Both the position numbers and the translations under genes were made by a program. Under the pieces are notes generated by a model. The model did not search any database. It saw nothing but the letters and a program-made list of their open reading frames with translations, and was not told the DNA's origin. This document shows positions 25,644 to 34,542 of a stretch of DNA of 64,000 nucleotides, piece after piece. How positions within the stretch are numbered: position 1 is the first letter of the stretch; each line of letters starts with the position of its first letter. The stretch is from Zoogloea sp016790385 (GTDB taxonomy: Bacteria > Pseudomonadota > Gammaproteobacteria > Burkholderiales > Rhodocyclaceae): NCBI RefSeq assembly GCF_041916735.1, contig NZ_JAYRYY010000011.1. One strand, 5' to 3'.

Positions 25644-27725
25644 ATGAGCGTCGCGCTGCTCGGCAGCCTGTGGCGTCCCGGTCTGCCCCCCGGCATCTAC
25701 GAGGAGAAGCCCGCTGTGGCCTCCCGGCCGAGGGTGCGTCTGGATGTCGCCGCCCTCATCGGCCTGGCCGAGCGCGGCCCGGTGAATACGCCGGTGGCCA
25801 TCGACGACGCACGCCATTTCGAGGCCGTCTTCGGTCGGGCGCTGCCCGGTCTCAATCTGCCCCTGGCGGTGCGTCTCTTCTTCGCCAACGGCGGCCGGCG
25901 CTGCGTGGTGGTGCGCTGTGTTGACCACGTCAATGTGCGCACCACGCGCTTGCTGCTGCCGGGGCTGAAGGCCGTGCGCGGCAACTCCCGCAAGCAGGTG
26001 CGTCTTGCCGCCCGCAACCCCGGTAGCTGGGGCAACCGCCTGCAAGTGCGCTGCCAGCTCATCCAACGCCCCATCGCCCTGGGGCTGGACCCGGTCACCA
26101 AGGCCCTGCGCATCCCGCCCGACCGCCCCGCCGTCGGCGCCACCCTGCGCCTCACCCGACGCGCCAGCGGCCCGGGCGCCACGCCGAGCAGCCGCTTCTT
26201 CCGGGTGGACCTGGATGCCGCCCGCCAGCCCATCCTGGTGCCCACACCCACCAACCCCTTCCTCGACCCCGAGCTGCTTGCCGCTGCCGTCGAGCTCACC
26301 CTGCGCCTCGACGTCTTCCTGGACGGCAAGCTGGTCGAAAGCTGGGATGACGCCGCCCTGCACCCCAGCCATCCGCGCTTCCTGCCGCGCCTGCTGGGCC
26401 GCCGCGCCGCCGCCGAAGCCCTGCTGCCGCCGCGCACCGACACCGCCAACCCCGAAGACCCGGTCTATGAGGCCGACCGCCGCTGGGGCAGCGCCGACGA
26501 CCCGTGGGGCTCCGACTTTCTGCGCCCCAGCCTGATGCTGGCCGATGCCTGGCTGCTGCCCAGCCGGGCGCTGTTTGCCGCACCGGCCGGTCTGCTCCTG
26601 TCGGCCGCCGAGATGCCGCCATCCCGCCAGGGCCGTGATGCCACCGCCAGCACCGGGCGCAATCACTTCTTCGAGGGCACCAGCATGGCCCTGGCCGACG
26701 CCATCGAAGACGCCGACCACCGCTTTGTCGCCTTCAACGCCCGCCCGCCGGCCCTGGATGCCCTGAGCGTCTGGGATCAGGCCCACCCCTTCGAGCCCGT
26801 TGCCCTGGTGAGCCTGCCGGATCTGCTCCACCCCACGCCGCCGGACGCCCACAGCGTGCCGCCGGCCCTGCCCGATGAACTGTGCTTCGGCATAGAGTGC
26901 AGCCGCGGTCAGGTCGACCGCAGCACCAACGCCTTCGACTGGCCGCGGCTGGGCTTCGATGCCGCCGAGCTTCAGGACTACCAGCGCCGTCTGGTGGCCG
27001 ACTGCGAAGCCCGCGACACCCGCATCGCCCTGCTCGACCTGCCCCCCGGCCTGCGCGCCGGTGACGTGGTGGCCTGGCGCCACGGCGTGGCCAGCCCCCG
27101 CGCCGCCCTGTACACCCCATGGCTAAGGGTGGACGCCGACGGCCACGCCGCCACCGTGCCGCCCGCGGCCGCCGCCTGCGGCATCACGGCTCAGGTCGAG
27201 AACGACACCGGCGTGTGGGCCGCCCCGGCCAACCGTGCGGTGCTCGGCACCTTCGCCCGCGCCGACGACGCCGGCCTGCCCGAGCCCGGCTTTCTGTTTG
27301 AAGAGCGCATCGACGAGATCCGCCGCACCGAGCGCGGCCTGATGCTGCTCGGTGCCCGCAGCACCGCCACCGAGCGGGACTGGACCCACCTGTCGGTGCG
27401 CCGTCTGATCGACTGGCTGCGCGCCCAGCTTGCCGCCGATCTGGCCTGGGCGCCCTTCGAGCCCAACGACGCGGTGCTGTGGTCGGCCATGACGGGCACC
27501 GCCCGCCGCCGCCTCAAGGCCCTGTTCAATGCCGGCGCCCTGGCCGGCCGTAGCGACGCCGACAGCTACTTCGTGCGCTGCGACGCCAGCACCCACACCC
27601 AGGGCGACCTGGACTCCGGCCGGGCCATCATGCTCGTGGGTGTGGCCCCCGCGGTGCCGGCCGAGTTCATCGTCTTCCGCCTCGTCCGCAGCGGTGCGGA
27701 CGATCCGCGCATCGAGGTGCAGTGA
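25644..27725 (+). CDS. eCIS contractile sheath protein 2
   Basis: This 693-residue sheath paralogue starts SLWRPGLPPGIYEEKPAVASRPRVRLDVAALIGLAERG. It shares the C-terminal sheath domain of the first paralogue (LSVRRLIDWLRAQLAADLAWAPFEPND, RCDASTHTQGDLDSGRA, GVAPAVPAEFIVFRLVR). The middle is longer and diverged. In Afp-like particles such a second sheath forms a special ring near the baseplate or cap; that placement is inference. TGATG couples it to the next gene. Confidence 0.92.
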   Translation: MSVALLGSLWRPGLPPGIYEEKPAVASRPRVRLDVAALIGLAERGPVNTPVAIDDARHFEAVFGRALPGLNLPLAVRLFFANGGRRCVVVRCVDHVNVRTTRLLLPGLKAVRGNSRKQVRLAARNPGSWGNRLQVRCQLIQRPIALGLDPVTKALRIPPDRPAVGATLRLTRRASGPGATPSSRFFRVDLDAARQPILVPTPTNPFLDPELLAAAVELTLRLDVFLDGKLVESWDDAALHPSHPRFLPRLLGRRAAAEALLPPRTDTANPEDPVYEADRRWGSADDPWGSDFLRPSLMLADAWLLPSRALFAAPAGLLLSAAEMPPSRQGRDATASTGRNHFFEGTSMALADAIEDADHRFVAFNARPPALDALSVWDQAHPFEPVALVSLPDLLHPTPPDAHSVPPALPDELCFGIECSRGQVDRSTNAFDWPRLGFDAAELQDYQRRLVADCEARDTRIALLDLPPGLRAGDVVAWRHGVASPRAALYTPWLRVDADGHAATVPPAAAACGITAQVENDTGVWAAPANRAVLGTFARADDAGLPEPGFLFEERIDEIRRTERGLMLLGARSTATERDWTHLSVRRLIDWLRAQLAADLAWAPFEPNDAVLWSAMTGTARRRLKALFNAGALAGRSDADSYFVRCDASTHTQGDLDSGRAIMLVGVAPAVPAEFIVFRLVRSGADDPRIEVQ

Positions 27726-28207
27726 TGCCCGATCCGGCCATGCTCTCCAACTTCAACTTCGCCGTGCAGATCGAGCTTTCCGGCCTGGGCGGGGACGAAG
27801 GACTGGCGCTGGGCAGCCGCAAGGGCGCCTTCTCGGAAGTGCAGGGCCTCGAGATCACCCTCGAACCGGTGAGCATCCGCGAAGGCGGCTACAACCGGGG
27901 CGCCCGCCAGCTCGTGGGCAAAACCACCAACCCGCCGCTGATCCTCAAGCGCGGCCTGTCCCTCGACCCCGCTTTCTGGGCCTGGGTGCAGCGCTGTATC
28001 GACGGCACCTTTCCGCTGCCCTACGTGTCCGGCACCATCCGCGTGATGCAGGCCGACAGCAGCGCCCCCGACGCGGGGGTGTGGCGCTTCGAGAACGGCA
28101 TCGTCACCAAGGTGAAATCCGCCGACCTCAACGCCGGCAACGCCCGCGAAGTGCCCCTCGAAGAACTCCACATCGTCCATGAAGGACTGAGCAGGGAGGC
28201 GACATGA
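27725..28207 (+). CDS. eCIS inner tube protein 2 (gp19-like)
   Basis: This 160-residue tail-tube-family protein (NFNFAVQIELSG, KGAFSEVQGLEITLEPVSIREGG, LILKRGLSLDPAFWAWVQRC) is paralogous to the protein at 25027. In homologous systems a second tube protein forms the first ring on the baseplate. The ATG overlaps the stop of sheath 2. Confidence 0.92.
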   Translation: MPDPAMLSNFNFAVQIELSGLGGDEGLALGSRKGAFSEVQGLEITLEPVSIREGGYNRGARQLVGKTTNPPLILKRGLSLDPAFWAWVQRCIDGTFPLPYVSGTIRVMQADSSAPDAGVWRFENGIVTKVKSADLNAGNAREVPLEELHIVHEGLSREAT

Positions 28208-28355
28208 GCGCTCACGCCCGGCCGCCCGAAGGGGGTGCTTCGACGAGGGCCGGCTGTGCACAGCCGGCCCGTTCGGACGGCGCGAAGCTGCGCTTCGCAA
28301 AACCCCGCCCTCATCCCTCGTGGGCGATGTCGCGCAGCGACAGGAGGGTAGTGGA
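28208..28355 (+). promoter_or_regulatory. Intergenic mosaic with palindromes and hairpin-sheltered ribosome site
   Basis: The gap holds a perfect 24-base palindrome (28248-28271), a GCGAAGC-TGC-GCTTCGC hairpin and, just before the next gene, TGTCGC-GCA-GCGACA followed by AGGAGGG. The last block recurs before the gene at 29871. A stem immediately upstream of the ribosome site may protect it or mark an mRNA processing point. Confidence 0.45.
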
Positions 28356-29594
28356 ATGACAACCGCCCAGTTCCGCCGTGCCAAGCTGATCCCCTTTGAC
28401 GCGGGCGGCAAGAACACCGAGGAAGCGCGGGCCATCCCCCTCGACTTCAACCCGGACACCCTCACCCTCAAGGTGTCCGGCGGCGAACAGAAGGACAAGG
28501 GCCGCAAGGGGCGCCAGCAGGTGCAGAACGTCGGCTCGTCCAAGGCCACCCTGTCCTTCGAGTGCGTCTTCGACTCGACCCGCCCCCGCGACGACGATAC
28601 CGGCGAGGGCGGCGGCGAGGAGATGCTTGATGTGCGCGTGCGCACCAAGCCCATCGCCGATCTGGTCCAGACCTACGGCACCGGCAAGGAACAGGCGCCC
28701 CGGCGGGTCCAGTTTCTGTGGGGCACGCTGATCTTCAATGGCGTCATCTCGTCCCACCAGGAAGTCTTCGAATACTTCAGCCCCAGCGGCGTACCGCTGC
28801 GCTCCAAGGTGCAGCTGACCCTCACTGAGCAGGAGTTCCGCTACGAGGTCAAGGCCAGCGATGCCGCCCAGCGGCGCCAGGCGGTCGAGCAGGCCGCCGG
28901 TGACGCCCGCAGCCAGGCCGCCGCCGCCGGCGCCGACAGCCTGCTGGGAGGCGGTGCCAACGGCGCCGCGGGTTTCGATCTCTCCGCCGGCTTCGAACTG
29001 TCCGCCAGCCTCGATGTGAACCTGGACCTGAGCCTGTCGGCGCAGGTGGGCTTGTCGGCCAGCCTGGGGGCCTCGGCGGACATCGGCATGGCGGTGGGCG
29101 CCGGCATCCACCTGGACGCCTCGGCGGCCATCGACCTGTTTGGCCCGGCGGCCCTGGGCACATCGGGCGACCTGGGGCGCAGCGGGCTGACGATTCCCAA
29201 ACCCTCCCCCGGGCTCGCCGCGGCCGGCGTCACCCCCAACCCCTGGGCGCCCGACGGCCCCGCCCCCGGCAGCACCGCCGCCGGGCTGGCCGCCGCAGTG
29301 AGCGGCCAGCGGGCGGCCGGCGCCATCGCCCCCGCACCGGATTCCGCCACCCCGCCGTCGGCCCCCCTGCCCGTGCGCGGCAGCCCGCCCCTGGCCCTGC
29401 GGCGCAGCCCGCCCGCCGGCAGCCCAGTGTTTGCCAGCCGGGAAGCCCCCCTTTCCATGGCCGCGGGCGAGCGCCGGCCCCGCTGGGAAAGCCTGCCCGC
29501 CACCACCGCCACGGCGGCCCCGGCGCACAGCCACGCCAACCATTCCACCTGCGCTTGCGGCGGCTGCGGCTGCCGTCGCTGCTGCGGAGGCTGA
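28356..29594 (+). CDS. CIS tube-adaptor protein (Afp7-like) with long low-complexity tail
   Basis: The 412-residue protein has the conserved CIS_tube N-terminal domain (AQFRRAKLIPFD, IPLDFNPDTLTLKVSGGEQKDKGRKG, SKATLSFECVFDS, RRVQFLWGTLIFNGVI; about 1-170). This domain joins the tube to the baseplate hub. The rest is alanine/serine/proline-rich with repeated SAxxDxxLxLSAQxGLSASLGA and ends in a cysteine/histidine cluster (HSNHSTCACGGCGCRRCCGG-like order), unusual for the family. The cysteine tail may bind metal or form disulfides. Start chosen by AGGAGG spacing. Confidence 0.85.
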   Translation: MTTAQFRRAKLIPFDAGGKNTEEARAIPLDFNPDTLTLKVSGGEQKDKGRKGRQQVQNVGSSKATLSFECVFDSTRPRDDDTGEGGGEEMLDVRVRTKPIADLVQTYGTGKEQAPRRVQFLWGTLIFNGVISSHQEVFEYFSPSGVPLRSKVQLTLTEQEFRYEVKASDAAQRRQAVEQAAGDARSQAAAAGADSLLGGGANGAAGFDLSAGFELSASLDVNLDLSLSAQVGLSASLGASADIGMAVGAGIHLDASAAIDLFGPAALGTSGDLGRSGLTIPKPSPGLAAAGVTPNPWAPDGPAPGSTAAGLAAAVSGQRAAGAIAPAPDSATPPSAPLPVRGSPPLALRRSPPAGSPVFASREAPLSMAAGERRPRWESLPATTATAAPAHSHANHSTCACGGCGCRRCCGG

Positions 29595-29596
29595 CC

Positions 29597-29791
29597 ATGC
29601 CCGTTTCCATCGGCGAAGTCTCCACCACCATCGACACCCTGCCCGGCGGCGCCACGTCCGAAGCCGGCAGCGGTGCCACGGCCGACGACGCCCCCTTCGA
29701 GGTGCGCATGGAAGACCTCCGCGCCCTCGTCCGCGCCCTGGTGGCCGAAGAGCTCGAACGCCAGCTGCGCCATCGGAGCGACTGTCCATGA
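29597..29791 (+). CDS. Small eCIS protein, DUF5908-like, 64 aa
   Basis: This short protein (MPVSIGEVSTTIDTLP to the helical end EVRMEDLRALVRALVAEELERQLRHR) lies 2 bases after the CIS tube-adaptor gene and before the hub gene. DUF5908 proteins occupy that slot in other eCIS clusters and share an N-terminal strand and a C-terminal amphipathic helix. The function is not known; a baseplate accessory or chaperone role is plausible. Confidence 0.65.
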   Translation: MPVSIGEVSTTIDTLPGGATSEAGSGATADDAPFEVRMEDLRALVRALVAEELERQLRHRSDCP

Positions 29792-29870
29792 GCGCCGCCG
29801 TCCGGCCGCCCGAGGGTGGCGCTCACGCTCCCATGGGAAGGATGTCGCGTAGCGACAGGAGGGCCATGTC
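29792..29870 (+). promoter_or_regulatory. Second copy of hairpin-sheltered ribosome-site block
   Basis: TGTCGC-GTA-GCGACA followed by AGGAGGG repeats the block seen before 28356. The neighbouring CCGGCCGCCCGA segment also recurs. The loop base differs while the stem is conserved. Confidence 0.45.
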
Positions 29871-30953
29871 ATGAGCGCAGAAGCCCCCTTCCTCGCCAGC
29901 GGCCGGCCCCAGATCAAGGTGGACGGGCGGCGCGCCGAGCGCCTCGAAGCCGACCTGATCCGCCTCGAAGCCCGGGCCGACGCGGCCGGGGTGGCCTCCC
30001 TGGAGGCGGTCTTCCTCAACTGGGGCAGCCGCGAGCCCGGCCAGCCGGTGGACTACGTGCATTTCGACACCGCCGAGATCGACTTCGGCAAGCGTCTGGC
30101 CGTCGCCTTCACCACTGGCGGAGACGAGCAGATTGTCTTCGAAGGGCTCATCACCGGCATGGGCGCCGCCTACCCGGAGCTGCGTCCGCCAGAGCTGACC
30201 CTGCTCGCCGAAGACGCCCTCGCCGGCCTGCGTTACCGCCGCCGCACCCGGCTTTCCGACAACCAGAGCGACGGTGACATCGCCTCGCGCATCCTCTCCG
30301 ACGCCGGCCTGAGCCCGGACGCGGGCCGCAGCGGCGCCAGCCACGTCGCCCTTCTGCAAGTGAACGAAGATGAACTCAGTGCCCTGCGCAGCCGCAGCGG
30401 CGACGCCCTGATCGCCCTGCGCGACGGCACCGTGCATATCAACGAAGCCTCGGCCCTCACCGATACCCCCATCCGCCTGACCCGCGAGAACGAGCTGATC
30501 CGCTTCACCGTGCTCGCCGATCTCGCCCACCAGCGCGGCGAGGTGCGCGTGCACGGCTATGACGTGGCGGCCAAGGACGCCATCCACGAGAGCGCCGGCG
30601 CCGACGCCATCCGCCCCGAAGCCGGCCCGGGTCGCCTCGGCCCCGAAATCGTCACCCGCGTGTTTGCCAACGCCGCCGACGACCTGCATCTCGAAGCCCC
30701 GGCCACCGGCGCCGAGGCACGCAGCGTGGCCGAAGCCGCCCTGCGCCGGCGCGCCCGGCGCTTCCTGCGCGGAACCGGCGTAACCCGTGGCACCCCTACC
30801 ATGCATGTGGGCTCAAAAGTGGATCTCGTCGATCTCGGCCCCTGGTTTGCCGGCACCTACCTGGTCACCGCCGTAACCCACCGTTTCGACCAGTTGGAAG
30901 GCTACCGTACCGAATTCGAGGCCCAGCGGCCCAACCTGGGAGAGTCATCATGA
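29871..30953 (+). CDS. eCIS baseplate hub protein (phage late control D-like)
   Basis: This 360-residue protein is a gp27/late-control-D-type hub: a first beta domain (RPQIKVDGRRAERLEADLIRLEARADAAG), a central helical linker with SDGDIASRILSDAGLS and a C-terminal domain with GVTRGTPTMHVGSKVDLVDLGPWFAGTYLVTAVTHRFD. It forms the centre of the baseplate onto which the tube docks. Its stop overlaps the start of the spike gene (ATGA). Together they correspond to the VgrG-like Afp8 protein, here split in two. Confidence 0.87.
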   Translation: MSAEAPFLASGRPQIKVDGRRAERLEADLIRLEARADAAGVASLEAVFLNWGSREPGQPVDYVHFDTAEIDFGKRLAVAFTTGGDEQIVFEGLITGMGAAYPELRPPELTLLAEDALAGLRYRRRTRLSDNQSDGDIASRILSDAGLSPDAGRSGASHVALLQVNEDELSALRSRSGDALIALRDGTVHINEASALTDTPIRLTRENELIRFTVLADLAHQRGEVRVHGYDVAAKDAIHESAGADAIRPEAGPGRLGPEIVTRVFANAADDLHLEAPATGAEARSVAEAALRRRARRFLRGTGVTRGTPTMHVGSKVDLVDLGPWFAGTYLVTAVTHRFDQLEGYRTEFEAQRPNLGESS

Positions 30954-31648
30954 TCCCCGGCGCCAGCTCCGCACCCGCCGGCGAGCGTCAGCGCCTCTAC
31001 GGCGTCTACCCGGCCATCGTCACCGATGTGCAGGACCCGGACAGCCAGGGCCGCGTGCAGATCCGCCTGCCCTTCGTCGAGGAAAGCGACGGCGGCAGCG
31101 CCCTGGCCTGGGCCCGCCTCGCCACCCTGATGGCCGGCACCGACCGGGGCACTTGGTTCATCCCCGAAGTGGACGACGAAGTGCTGGTGGCCTTCACCGC
31201 CGGCGACCCGCGCCGTCCGGTGGTCATCGGCGCCCTGTGGAACGGTGTCGACACGCCCCCCGAGAGCATGGACAGCGCCAACAACATCCGCTCCATCACC
31301 TCCCGCAGCGGCCACACCCTCACCTTCGACGACACCGCCGGTGCCGAAAAGGTGGAGCTCAAGACCAATGGCGGCCACACCTTCACCCTCGACGACGCGG
31401 CCGGCGGCACCGTCACCCTCACCCACTCCAACGGCGCCCAGGTCAAGATCGACGTGGTGGGCAACATCGAGATCACCGCCAATGTGCGGGTCAAGGTGCA
31501 GGCGCCGGCGGGGCTGGAAGTCACGGCGGCCATGGTCACCGTCAATTCCGCCATGTCCACCTTCTCGGGGGTGGTGAAGGCCGACGCGGTGATCACCAAC
31601 AGCGTGGTCTCCCCCAGCTACACACCGGGCGTGGGGAACATATGGTGA
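30950..31648 (+). CDS. eCIS spike protein (baseplate protein V/gp5-like)
   Basis: This 232-residue protein has an OB-fold domain (YGVYPAIVTDVQDPDSQGRVQIRLPF to WFIPEVDDEVLVAFTAGDPRRPVVIGALW; about 18-105). A repetitive beta-helix needle follows (TVTLTHSNGAQVKIDVVGNIEITANVRVKVQ). This is the piercing spike of the particle. No PAAR tip gene was recognised in the cluster, so the tip may be formed by this protein or encoded elsewhere. Confidence 0.9.
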   Translation: MIPGASSAPAGERQRLYGVYPAIVTDVQDPDSQGRVQIRLPFVEESDGGSALAWARLATLMAGTDRGTWFIPEVDDEVLVAFTAGDPRRPVVIGALWNGVDTPPESMDSANNIRSITSRSGHTLTFDDTAGAEKVELKTNGGHTFTLDDAAGGTVTLTHSNGAQVKIDVVGNIEITANVRVKVQAPAGLEVTAAMVTVNSAMSTFSGVVKADAVITNSVVSPSYTPGVGNIW

Positions 31649-34155
31649 CCGGGGCCATGGGCAGGCGCCTTCTCGTTCCCGCCGACCGCGCCCCCTCGCG
31701 GGAGCGGCTGCTGGCCACCGAGCCCTTCTTCCTGCGCAACCTGGCCCAGGTTCCCCCCGACGCACCGCCGCGCCTGCTGTCCTTCGAGAGCGACAGTTTC
31801 ATGGACGACTTCCTGGCGGTGGCCGGGGGCAAGCGCCCCGCGCTGCCCCGGCTGCTGCCCTGGCGTGATTGGTCCGAGCCGCCGGCCGGGCTGGTGGACG
31901 CCCATGGACAGGCCCGCTACGCCACCGCCACCCTGGCCCGGCGCGTGCCCGCCAGTGCCGACATCGAAGCCGCCAGCGGCCCGGCCATGGACACCGACGG
32001 GATTCCCCACGGCCTGCTCGCCGCCGAAAAAAACGCCACACCGCCCTGGCTGCGCAAGCTCTACCTGCCCCTGCACGAGCGCTTCAACCTCATCAGCTTC
32101 GACGTGGTCTGCGCCGCCGCCGGCTGGCCGCAGGTTGACCGAAAACGCATCAAGGGCAGCGGAGCGGTGATCCGCCGCTTCATCCCTGCCGCGGCCGGCA
32201 GCCCGGAGCGCTGGGAAGACTGGATCGCCGTCGATGAACGGCACGGCGCCTGGCTGCCCTTGCTGCCCACCGACCTGCACAGCGGCAACACCGTCGATCC
32301 GGCTGCCCTGCCGGCCCCTGGCGCCGCCATGGAGCTGCGCCTGCGCACCCTGCTGGATCTGTCCGCCACCGATCCGCTGCCCCCCCTTGGCCTGTCCAGC
32401 GCGCCCCTGTCGCTGCTGCCGCCCGATGCCGGAAAGGCCGCCGAACACTGCACGCTGTATGGCTATCTGCCGGTGTTCAGCGCCGCGCGGGAAGTCCCTA
32501 GCCAGCTACAGGCCGGCGGCACGCCCGCGGCCGTGGCCGCCGCCCTCAGTCAGCAGACCCTGACCCGCCTTGACACCCTCTTCCAGGATGTTGCCGGATT
32601 GCGCAGCGCCGCCCTGCCCCACCTGCGCAGCCTGCTCGACGCCACCGTGCTGCCCCCACGGCCCGCCCATACAGCCGCCACCACCATCACCGATGACCTC
32701 ATCGCCACCGCGCCCCCCTGGCTTGGCCAGTCGGGCAACACCCTCGCCCACACTATCGACAAGGCCCTGCTGGAAGCCCTGGCCCGCCTGTGGCAGAGCA
32801 TCACCGCGGCGGCCACCGACGATGCCGACATCGCCGGCAACGTGCGCAGTGGTACCGATCTGTGGCTCGCCAGCACGGCCGCGGACACGGCCAGCGCACC
32901 CGGCCTGTTTGACAACCTGCCCGGCGTCAGTGCCGGCGTCCAGGCCACCGCCGTCGCCATCTGGTTGAGCGCCGCCGGCGACAGCGCCTGGGACACCCTG
33001 ATGCGCGAGCGCCTGCACCAGTTGATGGATGCTTGGCTGGCCGGCACCGCCCTGCCGCCGCCGGCCCAGGGCAACGCCGGCCTGGTCGGCACCGATCACC
33101 TGGCCGTGGTAGTGGTGATGGCCCTGCTGCGTCTGCGCGGCTGCCGCCTGAACCTGGCGGCGCGTCTCAACCGCGCCCTCTACAACGATCCCCTGGCCGC
33201 CGACCTCAAGGCCGTGGCCGCCGACGGCAAGCGCCAGATGGGCCTCGCCGCCCTGGCCGAATTGGCCGAAACCCTGCTCGCCCAGGAAGCCGCCCGGGGC
33301 GACACCCAGGCCACCCCGCCCTGGCCCCCCGTGACCCTGCCCGCCCAATGGATTCTCGATGCTCATCGCCATGGCGAGGCCATCGCGAAGATCTACGCCC
33401 GTTTCGATGACGGTCTGGCCGGGGCAGGCAATGCCGCCGTGGATGAGCTGAACGCCCGCATCGCCAGCATCGAGACCGACCTCGACACCGCCGTGGCCGG
33501 TCTGCGCGCCGGGCTGTCCCTGGGCGCGGCCCAGCTCAGCCTCAACGAGCAGCCCCCCTGCGGCCTGCTGGTGCTGCCCGGCATCCGCACGGCAAGCGCC
33601 GCCCTCACGGCCTTCCGCACCGCCGCCGCGGCACGCTACACCGCCGAACCCGATCGCCTCGCCCTGCCCGAAGCCCGCAGCGGCGACGCCCTGCCGCGCC
33701 TGCGTTTCGATGCCGAACACCTCTACGCCGCCTGGGCCTGGGTGCGCATCGCCGGTCACACCCCCTGCGAGCCCGAACGTATTGTGTGGACCCGGCGCAG
33801 CGAGCCTTTCTCCATCGCCGACCCCACCGACCTCCTGGGCGCGCGCCCGGCCAGCATCCAGATGCCCGACATCCCCAAGCTGCTGCGCGACATCCCGCGC
33901 ATCGCCCGGGCGCGGGCCAAACCCTTTGCCGGCATGGCGGCGCCCCCCGGCTCGGGCGTCATCACCGGCGCCGACATGGCCGACACCCGCCGCGATTTCG
34001 GCATCGGCATGATCTGCAACTTCGGCATCCCGGTGCTGACCATCTGCGCGCTGATCCTCTTCAAGATCATCTTCACGATCCTGATCACGCTGCCCTCGTT
34101 CAGCTGGATGCTGTTCCTGAAGTTCTGCCTGCCATTTCCCAAGAGGGGACCATGA
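31642..34155 (+). CDS. Large eCIS protein of unknown role with C-terminal membrane segment
   Basis: This 837-residue protein overlaps the spike gene by 7 bases and the gp25 gene by 4. Residues 1-770 are mostly helical, alanine-rich and without a recognised domain. Near the end (about 785-830) a strongly hydrophobic stretch (NFGIPVLTICALILFKIIFTILITL) is followed by KFCLPFPKRGP. A membrane-seeking C-terminus in a baseplate operon is unusual. It could anchor the machine or be carried at the tip. The ATG at 31642 is chosen because the upstream frame only shadows the spike gene. Confidence 0.75.
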   Translation: MVTGAMGRRLLVPADRAPSRERLLATEPFFLRNLAQVPPDAPPRLLSFESDSFMDDFLAVAGGKRPALPRLLPWRDWSEPPAGLVDAHGQARYATATLARRVPASADIEAASGPAMDTDGIPHGLLAAEKNATPPWLRKLYLPLHERFNLISFDVVCAAAGWPQVDRKRIKGSGAVIRRFIPAAAGSPERWEDWIAVDERHGAWLPLLPTDLHSGNTVDPAALPAPGAAMELRLRTLLDLSATDPLPPLGLSSAPLSLLPPDAGKAAEHCTLYGYLPVFSAAREVPSQLQAGGTPAAVAAALSQQTLTRLDTLFQDVAGLRSAALPHLRSLLDATVLPPRPAHTAATTITDDLIATAPPWLGQSGNTLAHTIDKALLEALARLWQSITAAATDDADIAGNVRSGTDLWLASTAADTASAPGLFDNLPGVSAGVQATAVAIWLSAAGDSAWDTLMRERLHQLMDAWLAGTALPPPAQGNAGLVGTDHLAVVVVMALLRLRGCRLNLAARLNRALYNDPLAADLKAVAADGKRQMGLAALAELAETLLAQEAARGDTQATPPWPPVTLPAQWILDAHRHGEAIAKIYARFDDGLAGAGNAAVDELNARIASIETDLDTAVAGLRAGLSLGAAQLSLNEQPPCGLLVLPGIRTASAALTAFRTAAAARYTAEPDRLALPEARSGDALPRLRFDAEHLYAAWAWVRIAGHTPCEPERIVWTRRSEPFSIADPTDLLGARPASIQMPDIPKLLRDIPRIARARAKPFAGMAAPPGSGVITGADMADTRRDFGIGMICNFGIPVLTICALILFKIIFTILITLPSFSWMLFLKFCLPFPKRGP

Positions 34156-34541
34156 GCACAGATCAACTCGGGCGCGGGCTGCGCTTTCCGCTCGTCACCG
34201 GCAACGGCTTCGGCTGGATCTCCGGTGCCGATGCCGTGGAGCAGTCCATTCGCACAATTCTTCTCACCGAGCCCGGCGAGCGCATTGCCCGCCCCAACTT
34301 CGGCGTGGGCCTGCGGCGTTTCCTGTTTGCGCCCAACAGCCTCGAACTGCGCACCCGCATCCGGGCCGCCGTCACCGAGGCCCTGGCCCGGGACGAAGCC
34401 CGCATCCGCGTCGAGTCCGTCGCCGTGAATACCGACCCTCGGGAAGCCACCGTGCTGCGCATCGCCATCCGCTACGAAATCCTCGGCGAACCGGGTGCGC
34501 GGAACCTGGTGTTTCCCTTCTATCTGAACGGGGGTGCCTGA
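34152..34541 (+). CDS. eCIS baseplate wedge protein (gp25/GPW family)
   Basis: This 129-residue protein matches the gp25 lysozyme-like wedge family: GRGLRFPLVTGNGFGWISGADAVEQSIRTILLTEPGERIARPNFGVGLRRFLF, which contains the EPGER motif of this family. It links sheath to baseplate. The start ATG has AGGGGAC upstream and overlaps the previous stop. Confidence 0.93.
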   Translation: MSTDQLGRGLRFPLVTGNGFGWISGADAVEQSIRTILLTEPGERIARPNFGVGLRRFLFAPNSLELRTRIRAAVTEALARDEARIRVESVAVNTDPREATVLRIAIRYEILGEPGARNLVFPFYLNGGA

Positions 34542-34542
34542 A

